Assembly (NCBI GenBank): GCA_015956445.1 | Contig: WIUZ02000005.1 | Span: 1,798,001 to 1,862,000, forward strand | Origin: Thelephora terrestris | Taxonomy: Eukaryota; Basidiomycota; Agaricomycetes; Thelephorales; Thelephoraceae | DNA length: 64,000 nucleotides | Direction: 5' to 3' | Shown here: positions 48,407 to 60,244 of the stretch, one piece after another | Layout of the letters: each line of letters starts with the position of its first letter | Numbering within the stretch: position 1 is the stretch's first letter | Made by a program: the position numbers and the translations under genes | Notes under the pieces: generated by a model | What the model was told of the DNA's origin: nothing | Seen by the model: only the letters and a program-made list of their open reading frames with translations | The model's database searches: none

Positions 48407-51246
48407 ATGACCACGGATGCACCCCGAAAGCTCGACGGTGTCCTCTCAACCCTGGATGTGGCCATCCGAGATCTGACCCTTGCGAAAGAGAAAGGAGATT
48501 CCGGTGTCGCCCCAGCCAAGGATGCTTTTGGCTCCGTTGGCGCTCTCCTGACTATGATGAAGGTATTTCGATTCCTCCATTTTGCGACCACGCGTCTCTG
48601 ATTCACGCTCATCCAGGAGTTGATGATTGACGAACAAGACTACGTTGAACTCGGACTGTCCTGCGCCAACGTATGTAGGGCCCTCGACCGGGGGTTGGAC
48701 GGGAGACGATTAGACGAACTCAGTCGGTCCGTGCTCGAGACGATCCAATTATTGACCACGTGGGTTGAGACGCCCACGCACATATCGGACGATTGACTCA
48801 TCGATCCGTTGACTCAGGACCGTGGCGGAAATCCAAAGGAAGATCACAAAGCAGACCAAGAGGAATGCAGTCGGTCGAATCTTCCACGCGAGGGATGATG
48901 TGGAGGCAATTGCTGCCTGGAAGCTGGACCTCAACAACATCCTTCAGGTCTTCAATGTACTTATGTTCACTCGCCCTCTTGTACGTGATTGCCAATAGCT
49001 TCCCTTTTAGACCGAACTGGCAATCGATACCCACATAATGGTCGCAAATATCCAACGCAACGTGTTGACGAACCAGGGAGGAGCTGATGGCAAACATCAG
49101 TCGGTGTCGGTGAGTCACTTTCGGTTACACGCCATTCCTCGACTGATCATCTCCTAGGTTCAAGCCAGGTTAGTGGTCTCGGGTACTAAAGGTCCCAATC
49201 TTACGTTTGTGTAGCTTCATGGTCGGAGAATTACCTCCCCCAGCACCGAGGGCCTGTTTCGGACGTGACGAGTTTATTGAGAGAGTCATCAATCTTGCGC
49301 AAAACCTGACGCCCATCGCTCTTGTGGGTGCAGGTGGGATCGGGAAGACGTGTATAGCCCTGGCTGCCCTTCACCACGACTACATCAAGCAGCGGTTTGG
49401 AGATAACCGCCGATTCATTCGTTGCGATCAGTTTTCAGCCTCGTGTACCAACTTTCTCCGCCGACTCTCAAAAGTCGTTGGTGCTGGCGTTAAGGAACCC
49501 GAGGACTTGGCCCCCCTCCGGCCGATCCTGTCTTCCAAGGAGATGTTCATAGTCCTCGACAACGCGGAATCTATCCTCGACCCACGGGGAGCTGACGGGG
49601 AGGAGATCTACGGTATAGTGGAGGAGTTGAGCCAATTCGACAACATCTGTCTCTGCATCACGTCCCGCATCACCACTATCCCTCCAGATTGTGATACTCT
49701 CGAAATTCCAACCCTATCGATGGAGGCTGCGTGCGACACGTTCTATCGCATCCACAGGTGCGACGGCCAGTCGGATTCGATCAACGACATCCTGAATCAA
49801 CTCGATTTCCACCCGCTTTCGGTCACCTTACTAGCCACCGTCGCACAACAAAACAGGTGGGACAACAACCGATTGGCGGGGGAGTGGGAGCAACGCCAGA
49901 CGGCTGTACTTCAGACGGGACACAACAAGAGTCTCGCCTCCGCGGTCGAGCTGTCGCTGGCCTCTCCGATGTTTAGAGAGCTTGGACCTGAGGCCCGGGG
50001 TCTTCTCGAAGTTGTCGCCTTCTTCCCGCAAGGCATCGACGAGAACAAACTTGATTGGTTGTTTCCCAACATCTCCAATGGATCCACCATCTTCGACACA
50101 TTCTGCGTCCTCTCACTGACGTACCGAAATCACGGATTCATCACAATGCTTGCGCCACTCCGCGACTACCTTTGTCCCAAGAATCCCATGCTGTCCCCAC
50201 CCCTTTGCGCAGCCAAGGAACGTTACTTCTCCCGGATGGCGGTCAAATTCTCCCGTAACACAACTGTGTTTGAGGAATCGCAGTGGATCACATCGGAGGA
50301 CACCAACGTCGAGCACCTCCTCGATGTCTTCACGTCCGTCGACGCGAACTCGGAACGCGTCTGGAATGCCTGCGAACACTTCATTCGACACCTCTACTGG
50401 CACAAACCTCGGCACACTGTCCTAAAACTGAAGATTGAGGGACTTTCGGACGAACATCGCTCCAAGCCCCAATGCTTGTTTTTCCTTGCGGAGTTGTGTT
50501 GTTCGATCGGTAATCGCGTGGACCGAAAGCGGTTCCTCACCCATACCTTGAGACTCAGGAGGGAGGGAGGGGATGCCCACCACATTGCCGTGACGTTGAG
50601 GAAGTTATCTGGCGCAAACCGGATGCTAGGCCTCTACAAGGAGGGGATACAACACGTGAAGGAGGCGACAGAAATCTTTGGACGGCTCGGTGAAACTGGA
50701 GAACACACGAGGTGCTTGAATAACCTCGCTCATTTGCTGTACAAAGACGAACAGATCGATGCCGCGGAAGACGTTGCTATCCGTACGATCAAACTCCTCC
50801 CGGAGAAAGGTGAAGAACTCCTGGCCTGCAAATCGCATCGGCTTCTCGGTAACATCTATCATTCCAAGGGCGATAAAGAGAGGGCCGTTCATTATTTCGA
50901 GGCCGCCCTTCGGATCACGTCCCCTTTCAACTGGCACGACCAGTTGTTTTGGATTCACTACTCGCTGGCGGAACTGTTTTCCGACGAAGACGAGTTCGAG
51001 ACCGCACAGGCCCACATCGAATTAGCCAAGTCCCACGCTGCCGAGAACTCGTACAACCTGGGTCGTGCGATGGAGTTGCAGGCTGGGGTTTGGTATACGA
51101 AACGCAGGCTCGAAGAGGCTATGTCCGAGGCGTTGCGAGCCCTGGTGACCTACGAGAAGTTTAGGGCAACGAAGGATCTGGAGAGCTGTAGAAACCTTCT
51201 CCGGGATATCGAGCAAGCCATGGAAGGCCGGTCTACCTCTGGCTGA
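48407..51246 (+). CDS. NLR/STAND receptor with MLKL/HeLo-like N-terminus, NTPase and TPRs (NLR1)
   Basis: A multi-exon 5' part followed by one long exon. The N-terminal helical region (LTLAKEKGDSGVAPAKDAFG, DYVELGLSCANVCRALDRGL, VAEIQRKITKQTKRNAVGRI, AIAAWKLDLNNILQVFN, TELAIDTHIMVANIQRNVLT) has the helix pattern of the fungal MLKL_NTD/HeLo-like bundle, a membrane-permeabilising cell-death module. The linker PPPAPRACFGRDEF leads to an NB-ARC/NACHT-like NTPase: Walker A GAGGIGKT, Walker B FIVLDNAES, sensor CITSRITTIP, then a winged helix (LLEVVAFFPQGIDENKLDWL). The C-terminal third is TPR-like (KERAVHYFEAALRI, ETAQAHIELAKSHAAENSYN). Such proteins act as intracellular sensors of non-self or allorecognition in fungi. 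The gene is complete. A paralogue with the same layout follows. Confidence 0.87.
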
Positions 51247-51727
51247 TCTGATTTTTGCGGTAAGCCTCCGAAAACGATGTCGCTCTGTATGCTTGCTGAC
51301 GCTACCTTGCTGGTGCACGGTGCGCCACCCAGCTCATCCATACTTTATCGACCATCTTAAATAATTTCCCAAGCCGCTGACCACGCATCGGGACGGACAC
51401 CCGCTCGTGTATGTAGTACTCCTTCTTCATCTTCCGCTTCCCTTATCGCCCCCCCTTTCGTAAGACCATCCTATATTGTATCGGTAAACTTGATTTCTCT
51501 GCGTGTCTCCCTGTGTTCTCCTGTTCAGTAGTTCGTCGTTGATCGATGATCCCAGTCTACGTCCTGTGGTGCCTAAGTGTAGCATCTCCCTTGTTGTTTT
51601 AGTTTCGCTTTTCGTACCGTTTCTCATGGGTCGTTGTGATTTTAACTGGGTTATTGCGTGTAGTGTCATTGATGTCCGGGATCTTCTTAATTTGGGCGTA
51701 CCTCAGCGGGTTGTGTGAGAGTACAGG
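51247..51727. other. 3' flank of NLR1
   Basis: T-rich, non-coding sequence with no recognised feature between the NLR1 stop and the MITE-like element. Confidence 0.45.
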
Positions 51728-51729
51728 TA

Positions 51730-51981
51730 GTGTTGCCGTGAGCTGAATTGACCTGAGTCAATGGTTCAACTCACATTGGAAAATATGAGCTCGATCGTCA
51801 AAAACACGACGTTTTTTGGATTCCGAAATTTCGAGACGTCCCTGTATTCACGCGGACAGATACATTTATTGTGTGGAAAATAACAAAAATTCGTCGGGTC
51901 AGTGGTGTTTTGAAGCCCCAGTCTGAGTTCAACACGAGTTCGGCAATCACCGCAATCCGAGTTGTCAGCTCACGGCAACAC
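51730..51981. mobile_element. 252-bp MITE-like element, 17-bp TIRs, TA target site
   Basis: The left end GTGTTGCCGTGAGCTGA and the right end TCAGCTCACGGCAACAC are perfect inverted repeats of 17 bp, and each is flanked by TA (51728-51729 and 51982-51983). The inside is A/T-rich and codes for nothing. Size, perfect TIRs and the TA duplication are what a non-autonomous Tc1/mariner-type element leaves. The perfect ends suggest a recent insertion. It lies in the NLR1-NLR2 spacer, about 170 bp before the NLR2 start codon. Confidence 0.88.
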
Positions 51982-51983
51982 TA

Positions 51984-52152
51984 AGCACAGGAATGGGGGG
52001 GTGGCACAGACTGTGTTGAGTACGGTTTTATTCATCAGACGCTGGCACTGCTTACACGAGGCCGCCACGCCGCCCATCCGTCTTGGGCTTCGGGTTCTCC
52101 CCCCCAACCTTCAGACCACACCATCTCCTCGCGGCTATCCCGAGTTTCGACG
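51984..52152 (+). promoter_or_regulatory. Presumed promoter/5' UTR of NLR2
   Basis: Only about 170 bp separate the MITE from the NLR2 ATG, so the core promoter must lie here or within the element. No TATA box is obvious. The assignment rests on position alone. Confidence 0.3.
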
Positions 52153-55058
52153 ATGAACACGAAATCTCGGCGACAGAAAGGGTTGAATGTAGCTATCGAA
52201 GCTCTAAATCGTACGAAGGAGGTACCGAGCAACACTCCGGCCAGGGCTGTTTTCGGTTCGACTAGCGGCCTTCTGTCCGAGATCAGAGTAAGCTCCCTAT
52301 CGACCGTGTCTGTCGGTCAACCTTCAATTGTTGTTTAACGTGTGCAGGATTCAGTGGTCGACAAAAAGGATTATGTCGAGCTAGGGCTCGCCTGCGCGGA
52401 TGTTTGTGGAGCTCTCGACAGAGGGTTGGCCTACGCACAAGCGGACCAATTGAAACAGCCTGTACTCGAGGCGATTGAGCAGCTGACAACGTGAGTGAGC
52501 CACTGGAGGTTCTCGCTGCTCACTGTTCAAGACTTGCTGACAACGCCCCTGATCGTAGGACTGTGGCGCAGATCCAGGGGAGCATTGTCGATCCGGACAA
52601 ACGAAGTTCCCTCTCTCATATTTTCAATGCGAGGGGCAACAAAGAGACGATTGCTGCCTGGAGATCAGAACTTGATAGAATTCATCGTGTATTCGACGTG
52701 CGTCAAACTGTCTTTTATCTGCACATACCGTTGACTATCCGTTTCTAGACTGAACTTGCGCTGCACACGCATGTGGCAGTTTCCAACATTCATCATGAAG
52801 TTGTGACTACTCGTGAGATCGTTTCCGACATGCATCGTATCGTGGTGAAAGGCCAGGAAGAGGCTGAAATTAAGGATCAGACGGTGGGTAGCCACCGTAC
52901 CCCACTCATTGTTGAAAACTGCTTACAATTGTCTAGACTCGAGTCAGGTTTGCAATTTTTACTGAAGTAGTAGACCTGGGGCCTTACGTTTAGACACAGC
53001 ATGCTCGGATAATCGCCTCCCCCACCGCCACGGGCCTGTTTTGGATGGGATGAGCTGATCGAGAAGGTCGTCGGTCTTGTTGAAAGCCTCACTCCAATCG
53101 CTCTCATCGGTGTGGGCGGGATCGGGAAAACATCGGTCGCCTTGACCGTCCTCCACGACGATCGCATCAGGAAACGGTTTGGCGGGAACCGCCGGTTCAT
53201 CCGCTGTGATCAATTTCAGCCCGCGCCGGCCAATTTCCTCAGCCGGCTCTCAAAGGCCGTCGGTGCTGGCGTCGAAAACCCCGAAGACTTGACCCCCCTT
53301 CGACCATTCCTGTCCTCCAAGGAAATTTTCATTGTCCTCGACAACGCCGAGTCGATTCTCGACCCACAGGGATCTGATGCGAAGAAAATCTACACAGTCG
53401 TGGAGGAACTAAGCCGAATGAGCAATGTTGGGCTCCTCATCACGTCCCGAATCACCACGATACCATCGGATTGCAAGCGTTTGGACGTCCCCGCGATTTC
53501 GATGGATGCCGCACGCAGCGCTTTCTATTGGATTTACGACAAGGACGAACGACCCAACGTGATCGATAACATCCTCGAACGACTCGACTTTCATCCACTT
53601 TCGGTCACTTTACTGGCCACTGTGGCGCACCAGAACAATTGGGACAGCAGTCGACTGGCCAGAGAGTGGGAACTGCGACAAACGAACGTGCTTAGGACGG
53701 AACACAATGACAGCCTCGCGGCGACAATCGAACTCTCGCTCACCTCCCCTATGTTCAGAGAGCTTGGCCCTAACACCCGTGAATTCCTGGGAGTTGTCGC
53801 CTTCTTTCCACAAGGTGTCGATGAGAACAACCTCGACTGGCTGTTTCCCTCCGTCCCCGATAGAAGAAACATTATCGACAGATTCTGTATCCTGTCTTTG
53901 ACGTCTCGCATCAACGGCTTCATCACCATGTTGGCACCGCTACGAGACCATCTCAGTCCCCGAGACCCAAGGACATCTCCCCTCCTCTGCATGACGAAGG
54001 ATTGTTACTCCAGCCGGCTCCGGTTACTGGGTGATCTCGAACGCGACCAGGCGGGGTTCAAAGAATCACAGTGGATCAGATTGGAGGACATGAATGTCGA
54101 ACACCTGCTCAATGTCTTCACATCCTATGACGTGGTATCAGGCAGCACCTGGGATGCCTGTGCTGATTTTGTGAATCATCTCTGTCACCACAAGCTGCGG
54201 TTCACCGTGTTGGGGCCGAAGATAGAAGGACTCCCAGATGACCAAGGTTCCAAGGGTCAATGCTTATTCCGGCTCTCGTCGTTATTGAGATCACTTGGAA
54301 ATCACATGGAAGCAAAACAGCTCCTTACTCACGCCTTGGAGCTAGAGAGAAGGCAGGGGAATGATGATCGGGTTGCTCGCACGTTGTGGCGCCTAGCTGA
54401 TGAAAATCGGATGCTAGGACTCCACGAGGAAGGGATACAACAGTCAAAGGAAGCATTGGAAATTTACGAACAGCTTGGCGATGGAGAGGGACAAGCGAAG
54501 AGTTGGAATCACCTCGGTCGGTTGTTGGTTAAAGTCGATCGACTCGACGCGGCGGAAGAAGCTGTGTCCCACGCGATGGAACTCTTTCTGGACCAACGCA
54601 GAGAATTGTGGGTCTGCGATTCTCATAATCTTCTCGGTAGAATATGTGGCGATAAGGGCGAGAGGGAGAAGGCCATTCAACATTTCGAGGCAGCCATCAG
54701 CATCGCATCCTCCGACTGGCACGATTCGCTGATTTCGATTCATTGGTCCCTCGTTTTGCTGTTTAGCAGTGAAGGCGAGTTTGACAATGCACAATCTCAC
54801 GTCGACCAAGCCAAGTCGCACACAGTTGACGACGCATATCTCCTGGGTGACGTGATGGTGTTGCAAGCTTGGCTTTGGTATCGACAACGCCGGCTCAACG
54901 AGGCAAAAGCCGAAGTTTTCTCTGCACTCGAGACCTCTAGAAAATTCGGGGATACGGGTTATGTGGGGCAGTGGTGCAGAGATCTCCTTTGGTTGATTGA
55001 ACACGCTGCGAAGTGCTCGGATGATTCAGATTCTAACAGTAAGTTTTTTTGGACATGA
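52153..55058 (+). CDS. NLR/STAND receptor paralogue with in-frame stop between modules (NLR2)
   Basis: Same layout as NLR1. N-terminal bundle exons: RQKGLNVAIEALNRTKEV, DYVELGLACADVCGALDRGL, ETIAAWRSELDRIHRVFD, TELALHTHVAVSNIHHEV. Long exon: PPPPPRACFGWDELIEKVV, Walker A GVGGIGKTS, Walker B FIVLDNAES, TSRITTIP, the winged helix LGVVAFFPQGVDENNLDWLF, then TPRs (REKAIQHFEAAISIA, FDNAQSHVDQAKSHT) and the stop at 55056-55058. By the splice sites homologous to NLR1, the linker reads MLG then TAA (53010-53012) exactly where NLR1 has Glu. The downstream frame has no early ATG. The gene is thus a nonsense allele, a bundle-only product plus a silent second module, or spliced around the stop in a way I cannot see. 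Confidence 0.78.
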
Positions 55059-56575
55059 TGCTACCTCCTGTCCCTGTTAACTCCTTCCTCAGCACTGTGT
55101 AGTACACCACCGAGCACCTCAACGAGCACTTTCTGAAGCACCAACCGTACATCTGGATGAGTGTCTCATCCTGTACCCAAAGTCCTTCAGTTTCACTACT
55201 ACCCTTCATCTCTCCTTCCCCGTGGATGTTCTCCATTGTAAACGTTAATGCCCTGCGACCGTGTATAGTTCTGCGCTTTGTTATTGTACTGCTCCTCACC
55301 AATCTGCATCTTCTGTCATCTAACTCTCTGGATCCCACTCTGTATCTGTTTCATTTTCACATGTACTGCAGCCCGTGCGCCTTGTAACTCAATGCAACAG
55401 CTGGAATTATCGATGATTGTTCTGACAGTCACCTGCATGGCGGACAACGCACCAGCATTTTTTGTTGGTGCCCTCGTGCTCAGGTCTCCTCATATTGAAT
55501 CAAAAAACTAGAGCCATCATGCAACCCACATCCTCAATGTGTACTGCACAAATTCCGCCATAGCAAATTTTCTGATGGGCACTGTGATCTCATGTAGACA
55601 CAATTCGGGGCATAAAAGATAAGATGGGATACCCCTGGGTATCAAACTCCAGTTGGTGGCAATGATGGCGTGGATCAAGACACCCATGGGAAAACCAACC
55701 GTATCAAGACCAAACAAAGGGGATATGGAGGGGAACTGATGAATGAGGTAGGGAAATTGCTCTGAGGGGTGTCAAGAGTAGATGGTCGTGTTGTAGTACC
55801 GGATCTAGAGTGCGGCATATACCGACGATCAACCAGGCAGGAGCCCAGTGTCCTGCAGTTCTTGACAGGACGGAAAGATGGCCCCTTGCCCTCGCCATGG
55901 TCCAGAACCGCAGAGCTAGTCGTGGTATTGAGCGAGTGGAACGCGTTGCTCGGTCAAAGGACGGACCGTTGGCGTGCGTCGATTGCGATCGTTGAAACAT
56001 TGACTTACGGATCGCCAAACGTCGGAACCACACAAGAAGTTGTTCCGGTGACAAACGTTAGCATAGACTTCAAAAGCCAACACAGGGGTGTGAATGCGGC
56101 CCTACAAAGTCGATAGCACAATAGACGAGCAGCGTCATTTTGGACCTAGCAAAATACCGACTGGGGGGGAATTCAGTTCCCGCCTCGAGATATATGAGAT
56201 GAGTTCCGTGAGCATCCGCGGAAGTCTGGTCCTGTCGTCGACCGTCATCGACCTCAGTCGCGATAGAGTTCGTTCACGCGTTGAGTGGTGGGATCCTGGC
56301 GGCTAGCCAAGATTTGGAACGTCCGGAAGGAGGGTCGACCCTAACGCTGTTGATTTGGATGACGCGACAGAAATGGTTGACATCGTTTCGGTGCTTGCCG
56401 GTGCGAGACGCATACTAGCTCCTGGCGTAACCCCGCTCGCAGGTGAGCTCAAGCATGGAAACCTACTATCCCTAGACCTATGATGTCGCATATTACACCT
56501 CACACAAATCGTCGACCCTCACTACCTTCGGAATCAGAGGTCGACACAGCCTCGGTATCCTCGTCATCTCCAGGT
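55059..56575. other. Intergenic, no gene recognised
   Basis: 1.5 kb following NLR2, with only short ORFs lacking recognisable products. It includes the NLR2 3' flank. The sequence may be largely decayed, given the remnants on both sides. Confidence 0.4.
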
Positions 56576-56925
56576 TTAACGTTTAACCTCGATCGTCCGC
56601 TTCTCGACCTTGAATCCTTTCTGTTCCAAACTCACCGAGATCTCGTCCGATTTGCCAGGAGCCGTGACCACAAGAGCAACGCTTGACTCTGGCTCGAAGA
56701 GTTTCAGAATATACTCTTGCGGACACCGCATCACGTCTTCCTTCTTCACCGCCTGGTACTTTTCAAGGAGTTTGATGTTATGGTTTGGCTACAGCCCCTT
56801 CAATCCTTTGTTCACAAACGAACTCATGGCGGCGCTTCCCGACGTTGAAAAGTTCTGAGCAACGTCAAAATACTTCTCTTAGCGGCATCGAGTGTGATGT
56901 CATCCAAGGCAATCTGGGGGAGAGG
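56576..56925 (-). pseudogene. C-terminal remnant of an M16 metalloprotease gene
   Basis: In pieces of two frames the minus strand reads LPQIALDDITLDAAKRSI, VAQNFSTSGSAAMSSFVNKG (then a stop after GLKGL), and YQAVKKEDVMRCPQEYILKL, then FEPESSVALVVTAPGKSDEI with a final EQKGFKVEKRTIEVKR and TAA. The segments fit the end of the fungal M16 family typified by the S. pombe protein C3H1.02c (pattern Y-x-x-L-x-KEDV...VVVTAPGK...). With at least one frame change and one in-frame stop, and no catalytic N-terminal half nearby, this is a broken fragment. Confidence 0.6.
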
Positions 56926-57754
56926 GTGAGATGGCATCTGGGAAGGGTTCCGAACGGCCTTCTTTGCCGACCCACAACGCCAACGCCAATACAATATAAG
57001 TGGTAGTGGAGGGACTTTGTTGGAGCCGTCCGGAAGGACATCCGCCACCGCGTCTCTGTCCGAGTCGCTACCGCTGATCTCGGACAGCGATCAAGACGAA
57101 CTAAAGGACGAGAACGGTGAATGGATACCTCTCGAACCCGATACCCCGATACGACCTGTTCAGTGGGTGGACAGGTTGGCGGAGAGTCCTGCTACGACGA
57201 CGAGGGACGGCAGCTCGACGGCGTTCCTGTCGCGAAGGAAGGAGTGGCCGGAGGTTGGGTCGGTGGGGAGGTTGCCGCTTGGACTGGTCGCGATGGATCT
57301 TGAACTTGTTGTGGCCAGCTGCGGAGAGCGCGTAGCTGAGTTGTTGTGCTGCTGAGCGCTGTGTTGTAACGGAGGAGGAGGGTTGTTCACCTGTGTGGTT
57401 TTGGGACTCATGTGGGCTCATTTTGTTGCTCAACTTAATTTTCCGGATGTTGGATGTTGGTAACCTCTCACCCAATCGGCTTTATTTGCGCAATGAACGT
57501 ATGGCGGGGGCGAGACGAGTGGGGCGGCCCGCGTTCACTGGCGGAGGCTGTGCCCTGTTCAAGCTAGAAATATGGCTCATGCGGCACCCGTGCTAGTGCT
57601 TGTCGACACCTCCCCGCTGGACCGATGACGGAAGAGAGGTAGATCCTCGGTGGCGCACAACGACGTCGCGCAACAGCGATCGAAGGCGAGGCCCTGCCAT
57701 CACGGTCTTCTCCTGAGCGCGCCATCCTCATAGATCTCATTGCTCGCTTCGATC
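56926..57754. other. Intergenic before the second GS-like gene
   Basis: Contains a G/C-rich low-complexity stretch (57170-57370) with open frames on both strands but no recognised domain. A plus-strand frame near 57080-57170 reads DSDQDELKDENGEWIPLEPD, which could be a lost exon. Otherwise it is the promoter region of the following gene. Confidence 0.35.
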
Positions 57755-59344
57755 ATGACGAACGAACTGACCACGTACGGTGTCAAGTACGCCGTCGATA
57801 AGACCTTCGTCGCACCGGATCTCTTTCATCTCAAGAAATGGCACAACATCAAATACATTCGACTTACCTGGCTTGACTTGCACAACGTCACTCGGTGTCG
57901 CGTTCTATCCCTCGGCTATTTCGAGAGGTTGCTCGAGACTTCCAGCGGGAGGCCCGGAGTGTCTGTCGTGGGATGCGTGATGGGGTTGGTTGGATTGAGG
58001 ATAGCGAGTGGGTTCTCTGCGGCAGGGGGTTACCTCTACGTCGCGGATCTGAGTTCGATGAGATTATGTCCGTACGCACATGGACACGCTATGCTCTTCG
58101 GATGGTTCCAGAACCTCCAACCCGTTCCAGAGCAACCCTTGGATTACGATCTTTGTCCTAGGACGCTGCTAGCTCGCCAGACCTTGTGAGTTCCTCCCCC
58201 CTTATCTATGTTTCTTTCTCACGTTATCCGCTCCTAACAGGGAGGCGTCCAAACGCGGCGTCTCGTTCTTGGTTGGGTTTGAGATCGAGTTCATCCTCTT
58301 AAAGTCCACGCTCCCGGAGGCCGAGCCAATAAGCAAGCACGATTGGACCAACACAGCATCTATTTACACGGGCAGCACTGGGGCGATCGTTTTGGAAGAG
58401 ATCGCGGATGCCTTACAGGCTGGAGGTGTCGAACTTCAAATGTACCACGCAGAGGCTGCCCCTGGTCAATATGAAATCGTCACAGGACCTTTGTCGCCTC
58501 TTCAGGCGGCAGATGCCTTGGTCTTCAGTCACGAAGTGATCTACAACATTGCGAACAAGCATGAGCTCAGGGCGACCTTCGCTCCGAAGGTATTCGGGCA
58601 CAGCTGTTCGTCATCTTCACCCACTCGACTCACTTTGTGAGGGACGACTGACTATGGTGTACAGGCGGAAGCGGAGCTCACACCAATGTCTCTATCCACT
58701 CCGAGACGTCTCAAGGTGAAACGTCGCCCAAAGCGCCAACACTCACGCCGATCGAATCTGTCTTCCTCCAATCCGTACTGGATAACCTCCAAGCTATCTG
58801 CGCCTTTTCCCTTCCAACTGTCGCGTCGTATGCGAGAATGGGAGATGGCGTGTGGAGCGGTGGAACTTATGTATCTTGGGGAACGGAAAACCGCGAGGCT
58901 GCCGTGAGGCTTTGTGGTGCTCCTGGATCTCATCGATTTGAGATACGATGCGTAGACGGCACGGCGAATCCGTACCTGACCCTGGCGTCAATCTTGGCGG
59001 CCGTTATCCACGGGATGGACACAAAAAAAACGTTGAGCATCGCAGGGTCTGTAGACATTGCTGCCACTCTTGGTAAGGAGAAGAGGGAGGAGTTGGGTAT
59101 CTGTGAAAGAAGGTTGCCTTTGAAGCTCGAAGAAGCGAGGAAGTACCTGGAGCAGAGCGAGGTATTGAGAGGGGGATTAGGAGACAACTTTGTGACAAAA
59201 TATTTGGCTGTAAACGAGGTGCGCTCTCACGGTTTTTGCTTGACTCGTCGTGCTCACCGCTGAAACGATATCCAGACACTTCGAGAGCATTTATCCGCGG
59301 ACCAAGAGTTGACGGAGCTCAACAAAATCGTAGCGATGTACTGA
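57755..59344 (+). CDS. Glutamine-synthetase-like enzyme (GSI/lengsin/FluG-type), paralogue 2
   Basis: Four exons (57755-58185, 58241-58605, 58665-59218, 59276-59344) give 472 residues. Motifs: ELTTYGVKYAVDK, IKYIRLTWLDLHNVTRCRVL, FLVGFEIEFILL, YHAEAAPGQYEIVTGPLSPL, CGSGAHTNVSIHSET, YVSWGTENREAAVRLCGAPG, HRFEIRCVDGTANPYLTLAS and the C-terminal NKIVAMY. Compared with paralogue 1 it keeps the canonical GTENR and CGSGAHT segments. Exon positions are the same in both, so they come from one ancestral gene, now 48 kb apart and on the same strand. The substrate is unknown; roles in polyamine, aromatic or FluG-like developmental metabolism have been suggested for this superfamily. The intron 2 donor (CAC AGC T|gt) was chosen to restore CGSGAHT. 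Confidence 0.87.
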
Positions 59345-59761
59345 TAAAAACTTTTAACTGTAGTAACGACCATTGAACGTAGGCACCTTGATTCTTGAGG
59401 AAGAATGAACTGATCATAGCACAATTTACGTCTTGGACACCAGTCTCGTAGTACTGCATGCGTGGTCTGCTTCATGGGTTTCGATGACCTGAGGAGGGCT
59501 GGAACAGGTTTCAGCTAGGCAACAACGATATGGGAGCTGAAACGAAAGAAACCTCGAGCTCACTTCTGGCACGTGGTCGCGTTTCTTTTTTACGTGGTCA
59601 TAGATTGACCCTTGTTCAGCATGCCCATCCACCTACCACGAATTTGAGGGCCCAAATCTAGAGCCAATTCCTTACGACAGCGAAAATCCCCCCCACTTCA
59701 AATCACTTCTAACTGGGTGACTCCGGAAACAGAGAAGTTTATGCGAGGAGAACTTCCAATT
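59345..59761. other. Intergenic, 3' of GS-like paralogue 2
   Basis: About 400 bp without a gene, repeats or recognised signals. Confidence 0.4.
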
Positions 59762-60244
59762 TCAAGAGCGCAGGGCATGCTTACGCCGAAGATCAAGCCA
59801 CGAAATTAACAAACCTCTTATTGTTCCCCAGTACTTTTGACCGACTGGCTGGTTGGAGTCCGTGGTTGCCAGGTAGTGCCATATTTCTGGGCCGACGAAT
59901 ACGAAGGGATCAAATAATTTCCTTCGCAGCAGCTCTCCTGGCCTAACAAGCGTCTCGAACGCTGACGAATCACCGTGACCTGGAAAAATCGATGACACTT
60001 GGCTGAGCCCAGCGGCGTTCCGCACGATGCTGGCTGATTGAAACTCTGCCCGAACGGACCTTTGATGACGGTGACCATTTGATGCGGTATAGCGACGGAA
60101 CCTCACGATCTTGGGCGGCACATTGCGGGAGTGAAACCATTGTTTCACTTGATTCAAGTCTACGTCCGTCTCTAACAGATTTACGAAGTACCACGTTCGA
60201 ATGCAATTGATGGCCCGTCGAATGGTTCGTGTTGGTTGCCACAT
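59762..60244 (-). CDS. Orphan ORF of 160 residues
   Basis: A single uninterrupted frame with ATG at 60244 opens MWQPTRTIRRAINCIRTWYF and contains VNLLETDVDLNQVKQWFHSR, VPPKIVRFRRYT, and KLFDPFVFVGPEIWHYLATT. Composition is balanced and aromatic-rich, which favours coding over chance. No domain is recognised. Basic N-terminus and lack of acidic residues there could be a mitochondrial presequence. Confidence 0.45.
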   Translation of the reverse strand: MWQPTRTIRRAINCIRTWYFVNLLETDVDLNQVKQWFHSRNVPPKIVRFRRYTASNGHRHQRSVRAEFQSASIVRNAAGLSQVSSIFPGHGDSSAFETLVRPGELLRRKLFDPFVFVGPEIWHYLATTDSNQPVGQKYWGTIRGLLISWLDLRRKHALRS

